Positions 23,386 to 31,617 of a stretch of 36,299 bases of DNA are shown here, piece after piece. Position 1 is the first letter of the stretch, and every line of letters begins with the position of its first letter. Source of the DNA: Gemmatimonas sp. (GTDB lineage: Bacteria > Gemmatimonadota > Gemmatimonadetes > Gemmatimonadales > Gemmatimonadaceae); contig JAJKIR010000179.1 in the NCBI GenBank assembly GCA_021154325.1, positions 1 to 36,299 on the forward strand, in the 5' to 3' direction. The position numbers and the translations under genes were made by a program. Below the pieces are notes generated by a model that did no database searches, was not told the origin of the DNA, and worked only from the letters and a program-made list of their open reading frames with translations.

Positions 23386-25917
23386 TCAGGCGCGCGGCAG
23401 CGTGAAGGTGAACGTCGAGCCCTGCCCCAGCTGGCTCACCACCGTCACGTCGCCGTTCATCGCCCGCGCCAGCTCGCGGCTGATCGAGAGGCCCAGACCT
23501 GTGCCTTCCGTGACGCGCGTGAGCGAGTTCGTGAGCTGCACGAACGGCTCGAAGATGATGTCCAGCTTGTGCACCGGGATACCCGTCCCCGTGTCGCGCA
23601 CGCGGATGTCGACGGTGCCCTCCCGTGCCTCCCAGGCGAGCGCGATCTCGCCGCCGGACGCGGTGAACTTCACGGCGTTCGAAAGAAGATTGAGCAGCAC
23701 CTGACGCATCCGATCGCGATCGGCCCGGCAGCGGACCGATCGCTCGCCGTGGCGCTGGGAGTAGCGGATGTGCTTCGCCATCATGAGCGGCTCGATCAGT
23801 GACTGCACGGCGGCGAGCTCCTCCTCGACCGATACGTCATCCAGCTTCAGCTCGAGGTGCCCCGTCTCGATCCGCGCGAAGTTGAGCAGATCATCAATGA
23901 GTCCGAGGAGATGCTTCTGGCTGCGCTGGATGCGGCCGAGGTCCTCGAGCTGCTCGGGAGTGACCGGGCCGCGTAGCCCGAGCTCGATGAGCTCCGTGTA
24001 GCCGCCGATCGCGTTGAGGGGCGTCCGCAGCTCATGGCTCATCGTCGTGAGGAACTGGCTCTTCGCGCGGTTGGCCTCATGTGCCTCCCGATAGAGCCGT
24101 GCGTTATCCACTGCGAGGGCGGCGCGGCGCGCCAGCTCCTCGGCGAGCGGAAGGTCGGCCGCCGTGAACCGCCGCGCCGACGTGCCGAGCCCGAAGGTGA
24201 TGACGCCGATCGTTCGATCACGCGCCGTGAGGGGAGCGCAGATGTAGGAACGGAGCCCCATCGCGCGCGCCATCTCGAGGTGCGCGGCGTCCGGCGCGAC
24301 GGCGGCGAAAACCGCGTCGTCGACCTCCGTCATCACCTCGGAGCGCCCGAGACGCGCCGCCCGCCAGACCCCCGCTGCATCGTTGGGCACGGCCGCGTAC
24401 TTCCCGAGCAGCCGCCGCGCGAGATCCGCATCCGCCGCGTCGGCCGATGACGCGGCGATGCGCGTGAAGCCGCCTTGCTCGTCGTTGAGGTCCACGAGAC
24501 ACCAGTCGGCGATCGCGGGCACCGCGAGACGCGTGATGCTCCGCAGCGTCTCCTCGTAGTCGAGCGAGGAGTTGAGCAGCGCGCCCGCTTCCGCGAGGAG
24601 CCGCTGCCCCTGCTCCGTGCGACGCCGCTCCGTGATGTCGCTCGCCACGACCTGAATCGCGGGTTTGCCCTGGAAGCTGAATTCGATCGTCGCGACCTCC
24701 ACGTCGATCGGGGTGCCGTCGAGCCGGACGAACTTCTCCTCGATGCGCGGCACCGACCCGCCCGACGAGATCTGCCGCACCCGCTCGATGACGACCGCGT
24801 GGTACTCGCGGTGCACGAACTCGAGCATCGGACGTCCGAGGATCTGCGCTGGATCGGTCGCGCCGAGCAGATTCACCGCCTCGGGATTCACGAAGACGAC
24901 GTTGCCGCCGCTGTGCACAAGCACCGCCGCGGGTGAATGCTCGACGAGGCGGCGGTAACGCTCCTCGCTCTCGCGGAGCGCCGTGTCGGAGCGGCGCCGC
25001 GCGATGGCGAAGGCAATGTGGCCGGCGATGCTCTGCGCCAGCCGGAGCTCGGCGGGGTGCACCACGTGCGGCGCGTCGAAGTAGATCATGAACTTCCCGT
25101 GCAACCGCCCCGCGGCGACGAGTGGGATGAACCCGACCGCGCGGATCCCCTCGGCGGCGAGCACGGGAAGCAGACTCGTTAGGTGCGGATCAGCCTGGAC
25201 GTCCGCGATGAGCACGGGCTGCGGGTCGGGGTCGTCCGGCGCCCAGGGCGAGTGCCCCTCGACGGCGCGTCGGTACTCGTCCGACAGGCCGCGCCACGCC
25301 TTGAAGCGCATGACGCCGTCGTTGTCGTAGAGGAGAATCGACGCGCGGCTCGCGTGCACCGTGTGCTGCAGCTCGTCGAGCGCGACGTCGTAGATCTCCT
25401 CGAGCGCGGCGGCATGGGTGACGGCGTCAGTCATCCGGTGCACGGCCTGCAACTCGTCGAACTTCTGACGGAGCTCGGCCGCGGCGTGACGCTGCTCAGT
25501 GACATCGCGCTTGATGCCCACATAGCAGACCGGCTCACCAGAGGCGTCGTTGACAGCGAACGCGGAGAGCTCGATGATCAGCTCCCGTCCGTCCTTGGCC
25601 CGGCTTTGACACTCGCGGCGCGCGGTGCCGGTCGCGGCAATCTCCTCGGCGATCAGCGCGAACTGCTCGTCACCGAGGTGAATCGCGGGCGTCGCGTCGC
25701 GAAGCTCGTCATCGCTGTAGCCGAGGAGCTCCGCATGGGCTGCGTTCTGCTCGAGGTAGGAGCCGTCGGGATCGATGATCGCGATCGCTTCGGTGGACTT
25801 GACGAAGATCGCGCGATAGAGGGCGAGGGCTAGCTCGGCGGCGCTCCCTTGGGCGCGCCGGCGCTCCAGTCGGGTGCTTCCCGGTGCGGCCGGGGCGGCG
25901 GCGTGACGCGGCTGCAT
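23386..25917 (-). CDS. PAS/GAF hybrid-input sensor histidine kinase
   Basis: An 843-residue histidine kinase without membrane segments. Domains in order: PAS (about 30-145), GAF (about 165-308), PAS (about 315-432), GAF (about 440-605), then the kinase core. The H-box FLTTMSHELRTPLNAIGGY has His628; the N-box is LNLLSNAVKF, the G1 box DTGTGIP, the F-box FEPFVQL and the G2 box GTGLGLSISRELA, all intact. There is no receiver domain and no response regulator nearby, so the partner is unknown. The core is closely similar to the kinase at 31618-33837. It ends in a repeat-rich gap shared with the facing SusD gene. Confidence 0.93.
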   Translation of the reverse strand: MQPRHAAAPAAPGSTRLERRRAQGSAAELALALYRAIFVKSTEAIAIIDPDGSYLEQNAAHAELLGYSDDELRDATPAIHLGDEQFALIAEEIAATGTARRECQSRAKDGRELIIELSAFAVNDASGEPVCYVGIKRDVTEQRHAAAELRQKFDELQAVHRMTDAVTHAAALEEIYDVALDELQHTVHASRASILLYDNDGVMRFKAWRGLSDEYRRAVEGHSPWAPDDPDPQPVLIADVQADPHLTSLLPVLAAEGIRAVGFIPLVAAGRLHGKFMIYFDAPHVVHPAELRLAQSIAGHIAFAIARRRSDTALRESEERYRRLVEHSPAAVLVHSGGNVVFVNPEAVNLLGATDPAQILGRPMLEFVHREYHAVVIERVRQISSGGSVPRIEEKFVRLDGTPIDVEVATIEFSFQGKPAIQVVASDITERRRTEQGQRLLAEAGALLNSSLDYEETLRSITRLAVPAIADWCLVDLNDEQGGFTRIAASSADAADADLARRLLGKYAAVPNDAAGVWRAARLGRSEVMTEVDDAVFAAVAPDAAHLEMARAMGLRSYICAPLTARDRTIGVITFGLGTSARRFTAADLPLAEELARRAALAVDNARLYREAHEANRAKSQFLTTMSHELRTPLNAIGGYTELIELGLRGPVTPEQLEDLGRIQRSQKHLLGLIDDLLNFARIETGHLELKLDDVSVEEELAAVQSLIEPLMMAKHIRYSQRHGERSVRCRADRDRMRQVLLNLLSNAVKFTASGGEIALAWEAREGTVDIRVRDTGTGIPVHKLDIIFEPFVQLTNSLTRVTEGTGLGLSISRELARAMNGDVTVVSQLGQGSTFTFTLPRA

Positions 25918-26058
25918 CTATACGGTGCCCTCCGGAATGGCGTGAGGCCGCGGTGGGGTAGCAGAGGCACCCCGCCCGCGGTCGAGCCGATTGCTCAAAT
26001 CGAGTTATGTCGCCGCAGGGCTCGTGCCACGCGGCCAATTTCCGGGTTCAGGGTACGC

Positions 26059-28383
26059 TCAGGGCACGACGCCAGGCTTCCCGACCTGGTATTCCCTCGG
26101 CGGCTCCGCGCCTAACAAGTTCTTCACGAAATAGTCCCAGCGCCGGCGCATGGCGTAGTTGGTGTCCTGGCCATAGCCGTGGCGCGCGAAGGGGATCATG
26201 AGCAGATCGAAGTCCTTCCCGGCCTTGATGAGCGCGTCGGCGACGAGGGTCGTGTTGTACGGCGGCACGTTGTCGTCCATGAGACCGTGGACGAGCATCA
26301 GCTTGCCCTTGAGGTTCTTCGCGTACGTCTGATTTGCCTCGGGCGCATAGTTGTCGCTGCCGTCGGAGCGCACGAGCAGTCCTTCGTAGCGCTCCCCCCA
26401 ATCGTCCTCGTAGACGCGGTTGTCGTGATTCCCCGATTCCGACCAGCCCACCTTGAAGAAGTCGGGATAACGGAACATCGCGTCCGCCGACGCGAAGCCG
26501 CCGCCAGAGTGGCCCCAGATTCCGGCGCGATCGATGTCGATGAACTTGTAGCGCTGCGCGAGCTCGCGCATGCCCGCCACCTGGTCGGGGAGCGTGTTGT
26601 CGCCCATGTGGCCGTAGTAGAAATCCTCGAACGACTTCGATCGGCCAGGTGTGCCCATGCCGTCGATGGCGACGACGACGAATCCCAGCTCGGCGAGCGC
26701 CTGATTGTCGCCGCGCGCTGGCGAGAAGCTGCGCGTGCCGACGCTGCCCGACTGCGGCCCGGGATAGATGTAATTGACGATCGGGTACTTCCGCGTCGAG
26801 TCCAGTTTAGAAGGTGTGAACATCAGCCCGTAGATCTCCGTCTTGCCGTCTCGCGCCTTGACCCGGAAGGGCGTCGGCGGATGCCAGCCACCCGCGACGA
26901 GTCGGGAGACGTCGGCGCGCTCGAGCGTCTGTAGCACCTTGCCGTTCGCGTCGCGCAGCACGGTGACCGGCGGCGTATCGGGGGTCGAGTACGCGTCGAC
27001 GAAGTACTGGCCGTTAGGCGCCGCGGTCACCTGGTGGTTCGCGTTCTCGGGCGTCAGCAATGTGAGGCCGCGCCCGTCGAAGCCGACGCGATAGAGCTGC
27101 TGGAAGTACGGATCCTTACCCGCGACTTCGGCACCGCTTCGCATGACGTAGATCTGCCGCGCCTTCTCGTCCACGCGCACGATGTCGTCGACGTTCCCGT
27201 CGCCGGTGGTGATCTGGTTCTTGAGTTGACCACTCGTCAGGTCGTACAGGTAGAGGTGAAGCCAGTTCGCGCGCTGCGACCACCAGATCAACTCGTTCGA
27301 CGCGGGAAGCACCCGCCAGAGATTCTCGCGCAGCGACGCGTCGCCGACCTGCGTCGGCATCCGCTCCTCGAACAGCGTGCGCACCGCCCCGGTGTTCGCG
27401 TCGGCGACGCGGAACCACGCGGCCTTGTGATCGCGCGAGCTGGAGACGAAGGCGAGGTGCGAGCCGTCCGGATACCACTCGACGTCGCAGATTCCGCCCG
27501 CACACGCGACATGGTCGGAGACCGTCGAGCGGTGCTGGTCCGGCGGCATCTGGAACCGGACGATGCTCGGCGAGCCGCCCGGGTTGAGCTTGATGATGAC
27601 GCGGCTGATGCGGAAGATGACGCTGTCGCCAGGGAGCGGATACTTCCACGCCTCGAGCTCGGGATTGCCGGCCTTCGCACGGACGAGGTACATGTCGCGA
27701 GTGCCGCGCTCGTCCTGCTGGTAGGTGGCAATCTGCCTGGAGTCGGGCGACCAGGTGACGATCGGCCGATCGCTGTGCGTCCAGCCGGCGTTGTCGGTCG
27801 CGTAGCCGTATTCCTTCACGCCGTCGGTCGTGAGCTGGGTTTCACGGCCACTCGTGAGGTCCTTCGCGAAGAGATTGTAGCTCTTGATGTAGACCGCGGT
27901 CCGTCCGTCCGGCGAGACGCTCGAGTTCTCGGGCGCCGCCATGCCGCCACTCGTCGAATCGGCGGCCGCGCAGCTGTACTGCTGCAGGTCGCAGGCGAAG
28001 CGCCGATTGCGAACGTTGACGGTGATCGACCGGTTGTCCTTGCCGAGCTCGAACGCCTGGAACGGCAGCCGATTCGCGTCGACGCGCCCTCCGGTCGCCG
28101 TCGCGAGAGCCGACGCGAGACGTGTCGCGTCGAACAGCGACTCGCGCGAGCGTCGCGCGGGATCCACCAGGAAGAAGCCGCTGCCGTTAGGCAAGGTTGT
28201 TCGGTACCAGAACCGCCCGTCGGCGAGCCAGGTGGGCCGCACGCCCAGTCCGGTTACGAGCGGAGCGACGTTCGGCGCCAGCGCGCGCTCGGCGCGCTCG
28301 TAGTCGGCGGCGGTGAGCTGTCGTGGCTGCTGCGCCGCGAGCGGCACCGCGAGCAGGAGACTGATCGAGAGGTAGGCACGCAT
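26059..28383 (-). CDS. Secreted dipeptidyl peptidase IV-like S9 peptidase
   Basis: A 774-residue serine peptidase of clan SC, family S9. The signal peptide ends at LAAQQ (about residue 18). The DPP4 N-terminal beta-propeller covers about 90-490 (SSVSPDGRTAVYIKSYNLFA; VTWSPDSRQIATYQQDERG; VEWYPDGSHLAFVSSSRDHK). The catalytic domain has GIWGHSGGGFAS with Ser626, the acid in LMDDNVPP (Asp703 or 704), and His735 in FARHGYG. The elbow is GHSGGG where DPP-IV enzymes usually have GWSYGG, which may shift specificity. It would release dipeptides in the periplasm or outside. The ATG at 28383 opens into a divergent region with nested hairpins. Confidence 0.94.
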   Translation of the reverse strand: MRAYLSISLLLAVPLAAQQPRQLTAADYERAERALAPNVAPLVTGLGVRPTWLADGRFWYRTTLPNGSGFFLVDPARRSRESLFDATRLASALATATGGRVDANRLPFQAFELGKDNRSITVNVRNRRFACDLQQYSCAAADSTSGGMAAPENSSVSPDGRTAVYIKSYNLFAKDLTSGRETQLTTDGVKEYGYATDNAGWTHSDRPIVTWSPDSRQIATYQQDERGTRDMYLVRAKAGNPELEAWKYPLPGDSVIFRISRVIIKLNPGGSPSIVRFQMPPDQHRSTVSDHVACAGGICDVEWYPDGSHLAFVSSSRDHKAAWFRVADANTGAVRTLFEERMPTQVGDASLRENLWRVLPASNELIWWSQRANWLHLYLYDLTSGQLKNQITTGDGNVDDIVRVDEKARQIYVMRSGAEVAGKDPYFQQLYRVGFDGRGLTLLTPENANHQVTAAPNGQYFVDAYSTPDTPPVTVLRDANGKVLQTLERADVSRLVAGGWHPPTPFRVKARDGKTEIYGLMFTPSKLDSTRKYPIVNYIYPGPQSGSVGTRSFSPARGDNQALAELGFVVVAIDGMGTPGRSKSFEDFYYGHMGDNTLPDQVAGMRELAQRYKFIDIDRAGIWGHSGGGFASADAMFRYPDFFKVGWSESGNHDNRVYEDDWGERYEGLLVRSDGSDNYAPEANQTYAKNLKGKLMLVHGLMDDNVPPYNTTLVADALIKAGKDFDLLMIPFARHGYGQDTNYAMRRRWDYFVKNLLGAEPPREYQVGKPGVVP

Positions 28384-28385
28384 GG

Positions 28386-28476
28386 AACGGAAGCTCTGGA
28401 GGGACCTAAGTATGAGCGATCTCTGGTGCGCGCTGAGAAGCTAGCGACGGCACCAGAGCCACGGGAGGCTTCCGTT
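28386..28476. promoter_or_regulatory. Nested inverted repeats in the divergent S9 / PhoX promoter region
   Basis: Outer arms AACGGAAGC (28386-28394) and GCTTCCGTT (28468-28476) enclose inner arms CTCTGGTGC (28421-28429) and GCACCAGAG (28450-28458), both perfect. The structure begins three bases before the S9 peptidase start codon, so it would lie in that gene's leader RNA, or act as operator DNA for both divergent genes. Confidence 0.6.
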
Positions 28477-28565
28477 ACGCGTTCGCGACCCGCGCGCGAC
28501 ACACGCGTCACCCGATCATCGCCGCGCGGCGTCAGCATTCGCGCTCCACTAATCAGGAGCAGCTG

Positions 28566-29909
28566 ATGCATCACAGGTTTTTTCGAGTCGCCTCCGCCGG
28601 CACACTCGCGGCAATCGTTGCCGCGTGCTCGGAGGTCAAGCAACCCGTCGCTCCCGCCACAGATCGATTCAGCCAGCTGTCGCTCGACCTCGTCGGCAGC
28701 GGCGGCTTCAAGTTCGAGCCGCTCGCCGCATCGGCGGTCTGCACTCCGGGGGGCAATCCCAATGCGCCGTTCATCGTCCCCGCGGGCTACACGCAACGAG
28801 TCGTCGCGAGCGAACCCGCGGTACCAGACGCGATCGACATGAACACCCAGAACGAGACTGGGCCGTTCGCCGGACGCTTCCTCTATCGCGAAGCAGAAGG
28901 AAGCAACCCGACGCTCACCGTCACGGATCTGGAGACGGGCGTGACGAAGGTCGTCGCATTCCGTCCCGACTGGGAGTCAATGGACCCAATCGTCTGGACG
29001 CCATGGGGCACGATCCTCATCGGTGAAGAGGCGGGCGTCGCTCGGCGCAAGGATCCGCAGTATCCGCAGGCGATCGGCGGATTGATGTACGAGGTCTTCC
29101 TCAATCAAAACGATCCGACGACCGCGGACTCCGTCGTCGCGCGGCCCGCGTTAGGCGCAAAGGCGCATGAAGGGACGCAGATCGACGCGCGCGGAAACGT
29201 GTACGGGATCAGCGAGAACAACCCGGGCTTCATCTTTCGATTCGTCCCCGATCGGCGCGGCGACCTCTCGAGCGGGCAGCTGTACGCGCTCCGTATCACG
29301 CAGCCGACTGGCGACCGCACGGGCGAAGCCGAGTGGGTGCCGCTGCCCCGAGCCGCGGTGCAGATCGACGCCAATGCGGCCGCGGTCGCGGCCGGCGCCA
29401 CAGGCTACAACCGTCCCGAGGACCTCGAGCTCTCGAAGGGAAGCGGCAGCAGCCACGATGGCGCGAACACGCTCTATGTCGCCATCACGGGCCGTGCGGC
29501 GCCGGTCGACAACCGCGTCATCGCGATCGATCTGCGCGAGCCACAGGGCGGCAGCGATCATGCGACGGCGTTCGTGTACGATTACGTGCGCGTCGGTCTG
29601 AATGCACCGGCAGACTTCGAGATGCCGGACAATCTCGCCCTCAGCAAGTCCGGTGATCTCTACATCGCAGAAGATCCCGGCGGCAGCTCGCCGACGAAGC
29701 GGAAGGGTGACGATATCTGGATGGCAACCCCGGGCAAGGGTTCGCGCGTGCCGGCCGCGAGCGTCGTTCGCTTTGCCACCCTCACCGACTGCGACGCCGA
29801 GCCGACGGGCATCTACTTCGATATTCGCGGCTGGGGCTTGTTCGTAAATGCTCAACACCGCGGCGGGGATGGCCTGGATAAGGCCGTGCTGATCCTGCCC
29901 CCTCGCTAG
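28566..29909 (+). CDS. PhoX-like (DUF839) lipoprotein
   Basis: A 447-residue lipoprotein with the acylated cysteine at residue 21 (LAAIVAAC). The body matches the PhoX/DUF839 beta-propeller family: ESMDPIVWTPWGTILIGEEA, AHEGTQIDARGNVYGISENN, PGFIFRFVP, GYNRPEDLELSKG and MPDNLALSKSGDLYIAEDPG, ending FVNAQHRGGDG. Characterised PhoX enzymes are calcium/iron alkaline phosphatases; the acidic and GEE/PED/EDPG residues expected near the metal site are present, but activity cannot be assigned without alignment. It lacks the Tat signal of classical PhoX, using a lipoprotein signal instead. It is divergent from the S9 peptidase and followed by a terminator-like hairpin. Confidence 0.82.
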   Translation: MHHRFFRVASAGTLAAIVAACSEVKQPVAPATDRFSQLSLDLVGSGGFKFEPLAASAVCTPGGNPNAPFIVPAGYTQRVVASEPAVPDAIDMNTQNETGPFAGRFLYREAEGSNPTLTVTDLETGVTKVVAFRPDWESMDPIVWTPWGTILIGEEAGVARRKDPQYPQAIGGLMYEVFLNQNDPTTADSVVARPALGAKAHEGTQIDARGNVYGISENNPGFIFRFVPDRRGDLSSGQLYALRITQPTGDRTGEAEWVPLPRAAVQIDANAAAVAAGATGYNRPEDLELSKGSGSSHDGANTLYVAITGRAAPVDNRVIAIDLREPQGGSDHATAFVYDYVRVGLNAPADFEMPDNLALSKSGDLYIAEDPGGSSPTKRKGDDIWMATPGKGSRVPAASVVRFATLTDCDAEPTGIYFDIRGWGLFVNAQHRGGDGLDKAVLILPPR

Positions 29910-29968
29910 GCTCCTACGGCGAGCGGAGCGGGAGCGCGCGCGGGCAGCGCGCGCGACTCCAAATAGAC

Positions 29969-30020
29969 ACTTACAGGATCTGCCGTGAGCGAGAGCGAAC
30001 AGCAGATCCTGTAAGTTTTC
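29969..30020 (+). terminator. Hairpin and T run downstream of the PhoX-like gene
   Basis: Perfect 15-base arms ACTTACAGGATCTGC (29969-29983) and GCAGATCCTGTAAGT (30002-30016) are separated by 18 bases and followed by TTTTC. A second, GC-only hairpin (GCGCGCGC arms) lies just upstream at about 29934-29955. The long AT-containing stem resembles a repeat unit as much as a simple terminator. Confidence 0.65.
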
Positions 30021-30083
30021 TGCAATAGCCCGACAAACTCATCGGCAGCCGGTTGCTCCGGACCGTAGATTCACCAGACGCCG

Positions 30084-31568
30084 ATGAGCACCCCCGTTCG
30101 CGCTACCAGACCTGTCCCCGCGACCAGCGGTCCGCGTCCCCCCACCCGAGAGCCGCGCCGATACGATCGCTCGATCGTCGACGGACCGCTCGCTCCGGCC
30201 GTCTGGAAGATCGCCTGGCCGACGATGCTCACGAATATCATCGGCGGCCTCCAGGGGATCATCGACCACGCCATGGTCGGCAATCTCGTCGGGTTCACCG
30301 GCAACGCCGCGATCGGCGTCAGCTGGCAGATCTTCATCATCGTCATCGTCTTCATCTCGTCGCTCTTCACCGGGATGAGCGTGCTCGTCTCGCGATTCGT
30401 CGGGGCCGGCAACAGCGAGATGGCGGACCGCACCGTCTATCAGGCGTTCCTCACCGCGATCGCGATCTCCTTCGGCGTCATCGCGCCCGTCGGATACTTC
30501 ATCTCGCCCTGGCTGCTCGACTTCGTGAACGCCGCGCCCGCCGTACGCGACCAGGCGCTCCCGTTCCTCCGCATCATGTTCCTCTTCAGCGGCGGCATGA
30601 TGCTCTTCTTCATGCTCGGCATCGCCCTCCGCTCCGCCGGCGATGCCCGGACGCCGATGATCCTCGGCGTCGCGATGACGCTGCTGAACGCGGGTCTCAA
30701 CGTCGTGCTCATTCGCGGGCTCGGTCCCATCCCCGCCTTCGGCACGAAGGGCGCCGCGATGGGGACCTGCATCGCCTCCGCGGTCGTCAGCATTTACTCA
30801 TTGTATCGACTCTGGAATGGCAGTTGGGTCGTTGCCTTCCCGCGGAATCGCGGCTGGGCGCCAGACTGGACGATCATCCGCTCGCTCTTCCGCTTCGGCC
30901 TCCCCACCGGGATCCAGGGGATCGCGATGAACGTCGGGGGCGTGCTGATGCTCTCGTTCATCGGCTCACTCGCGCAGAGCGCGGCGGCGCAGGCGGCATT
31001 CGCGGTCTCGTACTCGCAGCTGTTCTCGCTCATCACATGGACGTCGGTGGGGCTGATGGGCGCCGCGGCCGCCGTGGCGGGACAGAACCTCGGCGCCGGT
31101 AATCCCGAGCGCTCCGCTCAGGCGGTGCACGTCGCCGCCCGCTATGGCTTGTCGGGGGCAGCTCTCATCGGCGCGCTCTTCCTCTTCATTCCTGCCCAGC
31201 TGCTCGCGATCTTCGGCATGCACGGCGGGCCCGTGGTCGCCCTTGGCGTGCAGCTGCTGCGGGTGCTCAGCGTCTCCGGTCTCTTCATCGCCGTCGCTCT
31301 CACGTACACCGGCGGGCTTCAAGGCACCGGCGATACGAAGAGTCCCCTCTACATCTCCATCGTCTCGCAAGTGATCGTTCCGCTCGGCATCTGTTTCGCC
31401 GTCCAGCGCTTTGGCCATCTCGACCCAATCGATATCTGGATCGCGATCCTCGTCGGCCACATGACGCGCTGCGGATTGAGCGTCTGGCGTTTCAGTCAGG
31501 GAAGATGGCGGAGCATCCGGGTCGACGTCGGGACGACGGCCGGGACGGGGCCGACGACGCAGACATAG
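30084..31568 (+). CDS. MATE family multidrug/toxin efflux protein
   Basis: A 494-residue inner-membrane transporter with about twelve hydrophobic helices after a 35-residue polar, Arg/Pro-rich N-terminal extension. MATE features: MLTNIIGGLQGIIDHAMVG in the first helix, SLFTGMSVLVSRFVGAGN (conserved 'GxxxLxxxxxGAG' type), FFMLGIALRSAGDARTP, FRFGLPTGIQGI at the start of the second half, and VGLMGAAAAVAGQNLGAGNP, its counterpart in the second repeat, then TYTGGLQGTGDTKSPLY. It exports cationic or neutral compounds against Na+ or H+; the substrate cannot be read. It ends about 50 bases before the second kinase gene, in the same direction. Confidence 0.93.
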   Translation: MSTPVRATRPVPATSGPRPPTREPRRYDRSIVDGPLAPAVWKIAWPTMLTNIIGGLQGIIDHAMVGNLVGFTGNAAIGVSWQIFIIVIVFISSLFTGMSVLVSRFVGAGNSEMADRTVYQAFLTAIAISFGVIAPVGYFISPWLLDFVNAAPAVRDQALPFLRIMFLFSGGMMLFFMLGIALRSAGDARTPMILGVAMTLLNAGLNVVLIRGLGPIPAFGTKGAAMGTCIASAVVSIYSLYRLWNGSWVVAFPRNRGWAPDWTIIRSLFRFGLPTGIQGIAMNVGGVLMLSFIGSLAQSAAAQAAFAVSYSQLFSLITWTSVGLMGAAAAVAGQNLGAGNPERSAQAVHVAARYGLSGAALIGALFLFIPAQLLAIFGMHGGPVVALGVQLLRVLSVSGLFIAVALTYTGGLQGTGDTKSPLYISIVSQVIVPLGICFAVQRFGHLDPIDIWIAILVGHMTRCGLSVWRFSQGRWRSIRVDVGTTAGTGPTTQT

Positions 31569-31617
31569 CCTCGGTGGCCATTCCTTTTTGGCCTCGTTTG
31601 TGCCACTTCTTCGTCCG

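Noticed and set aside
27034..28566. 510-codon plus-strand frame opposite the S9 peptidase
   Set aside because: Antisense artefact over a confidently assigned peptidase.
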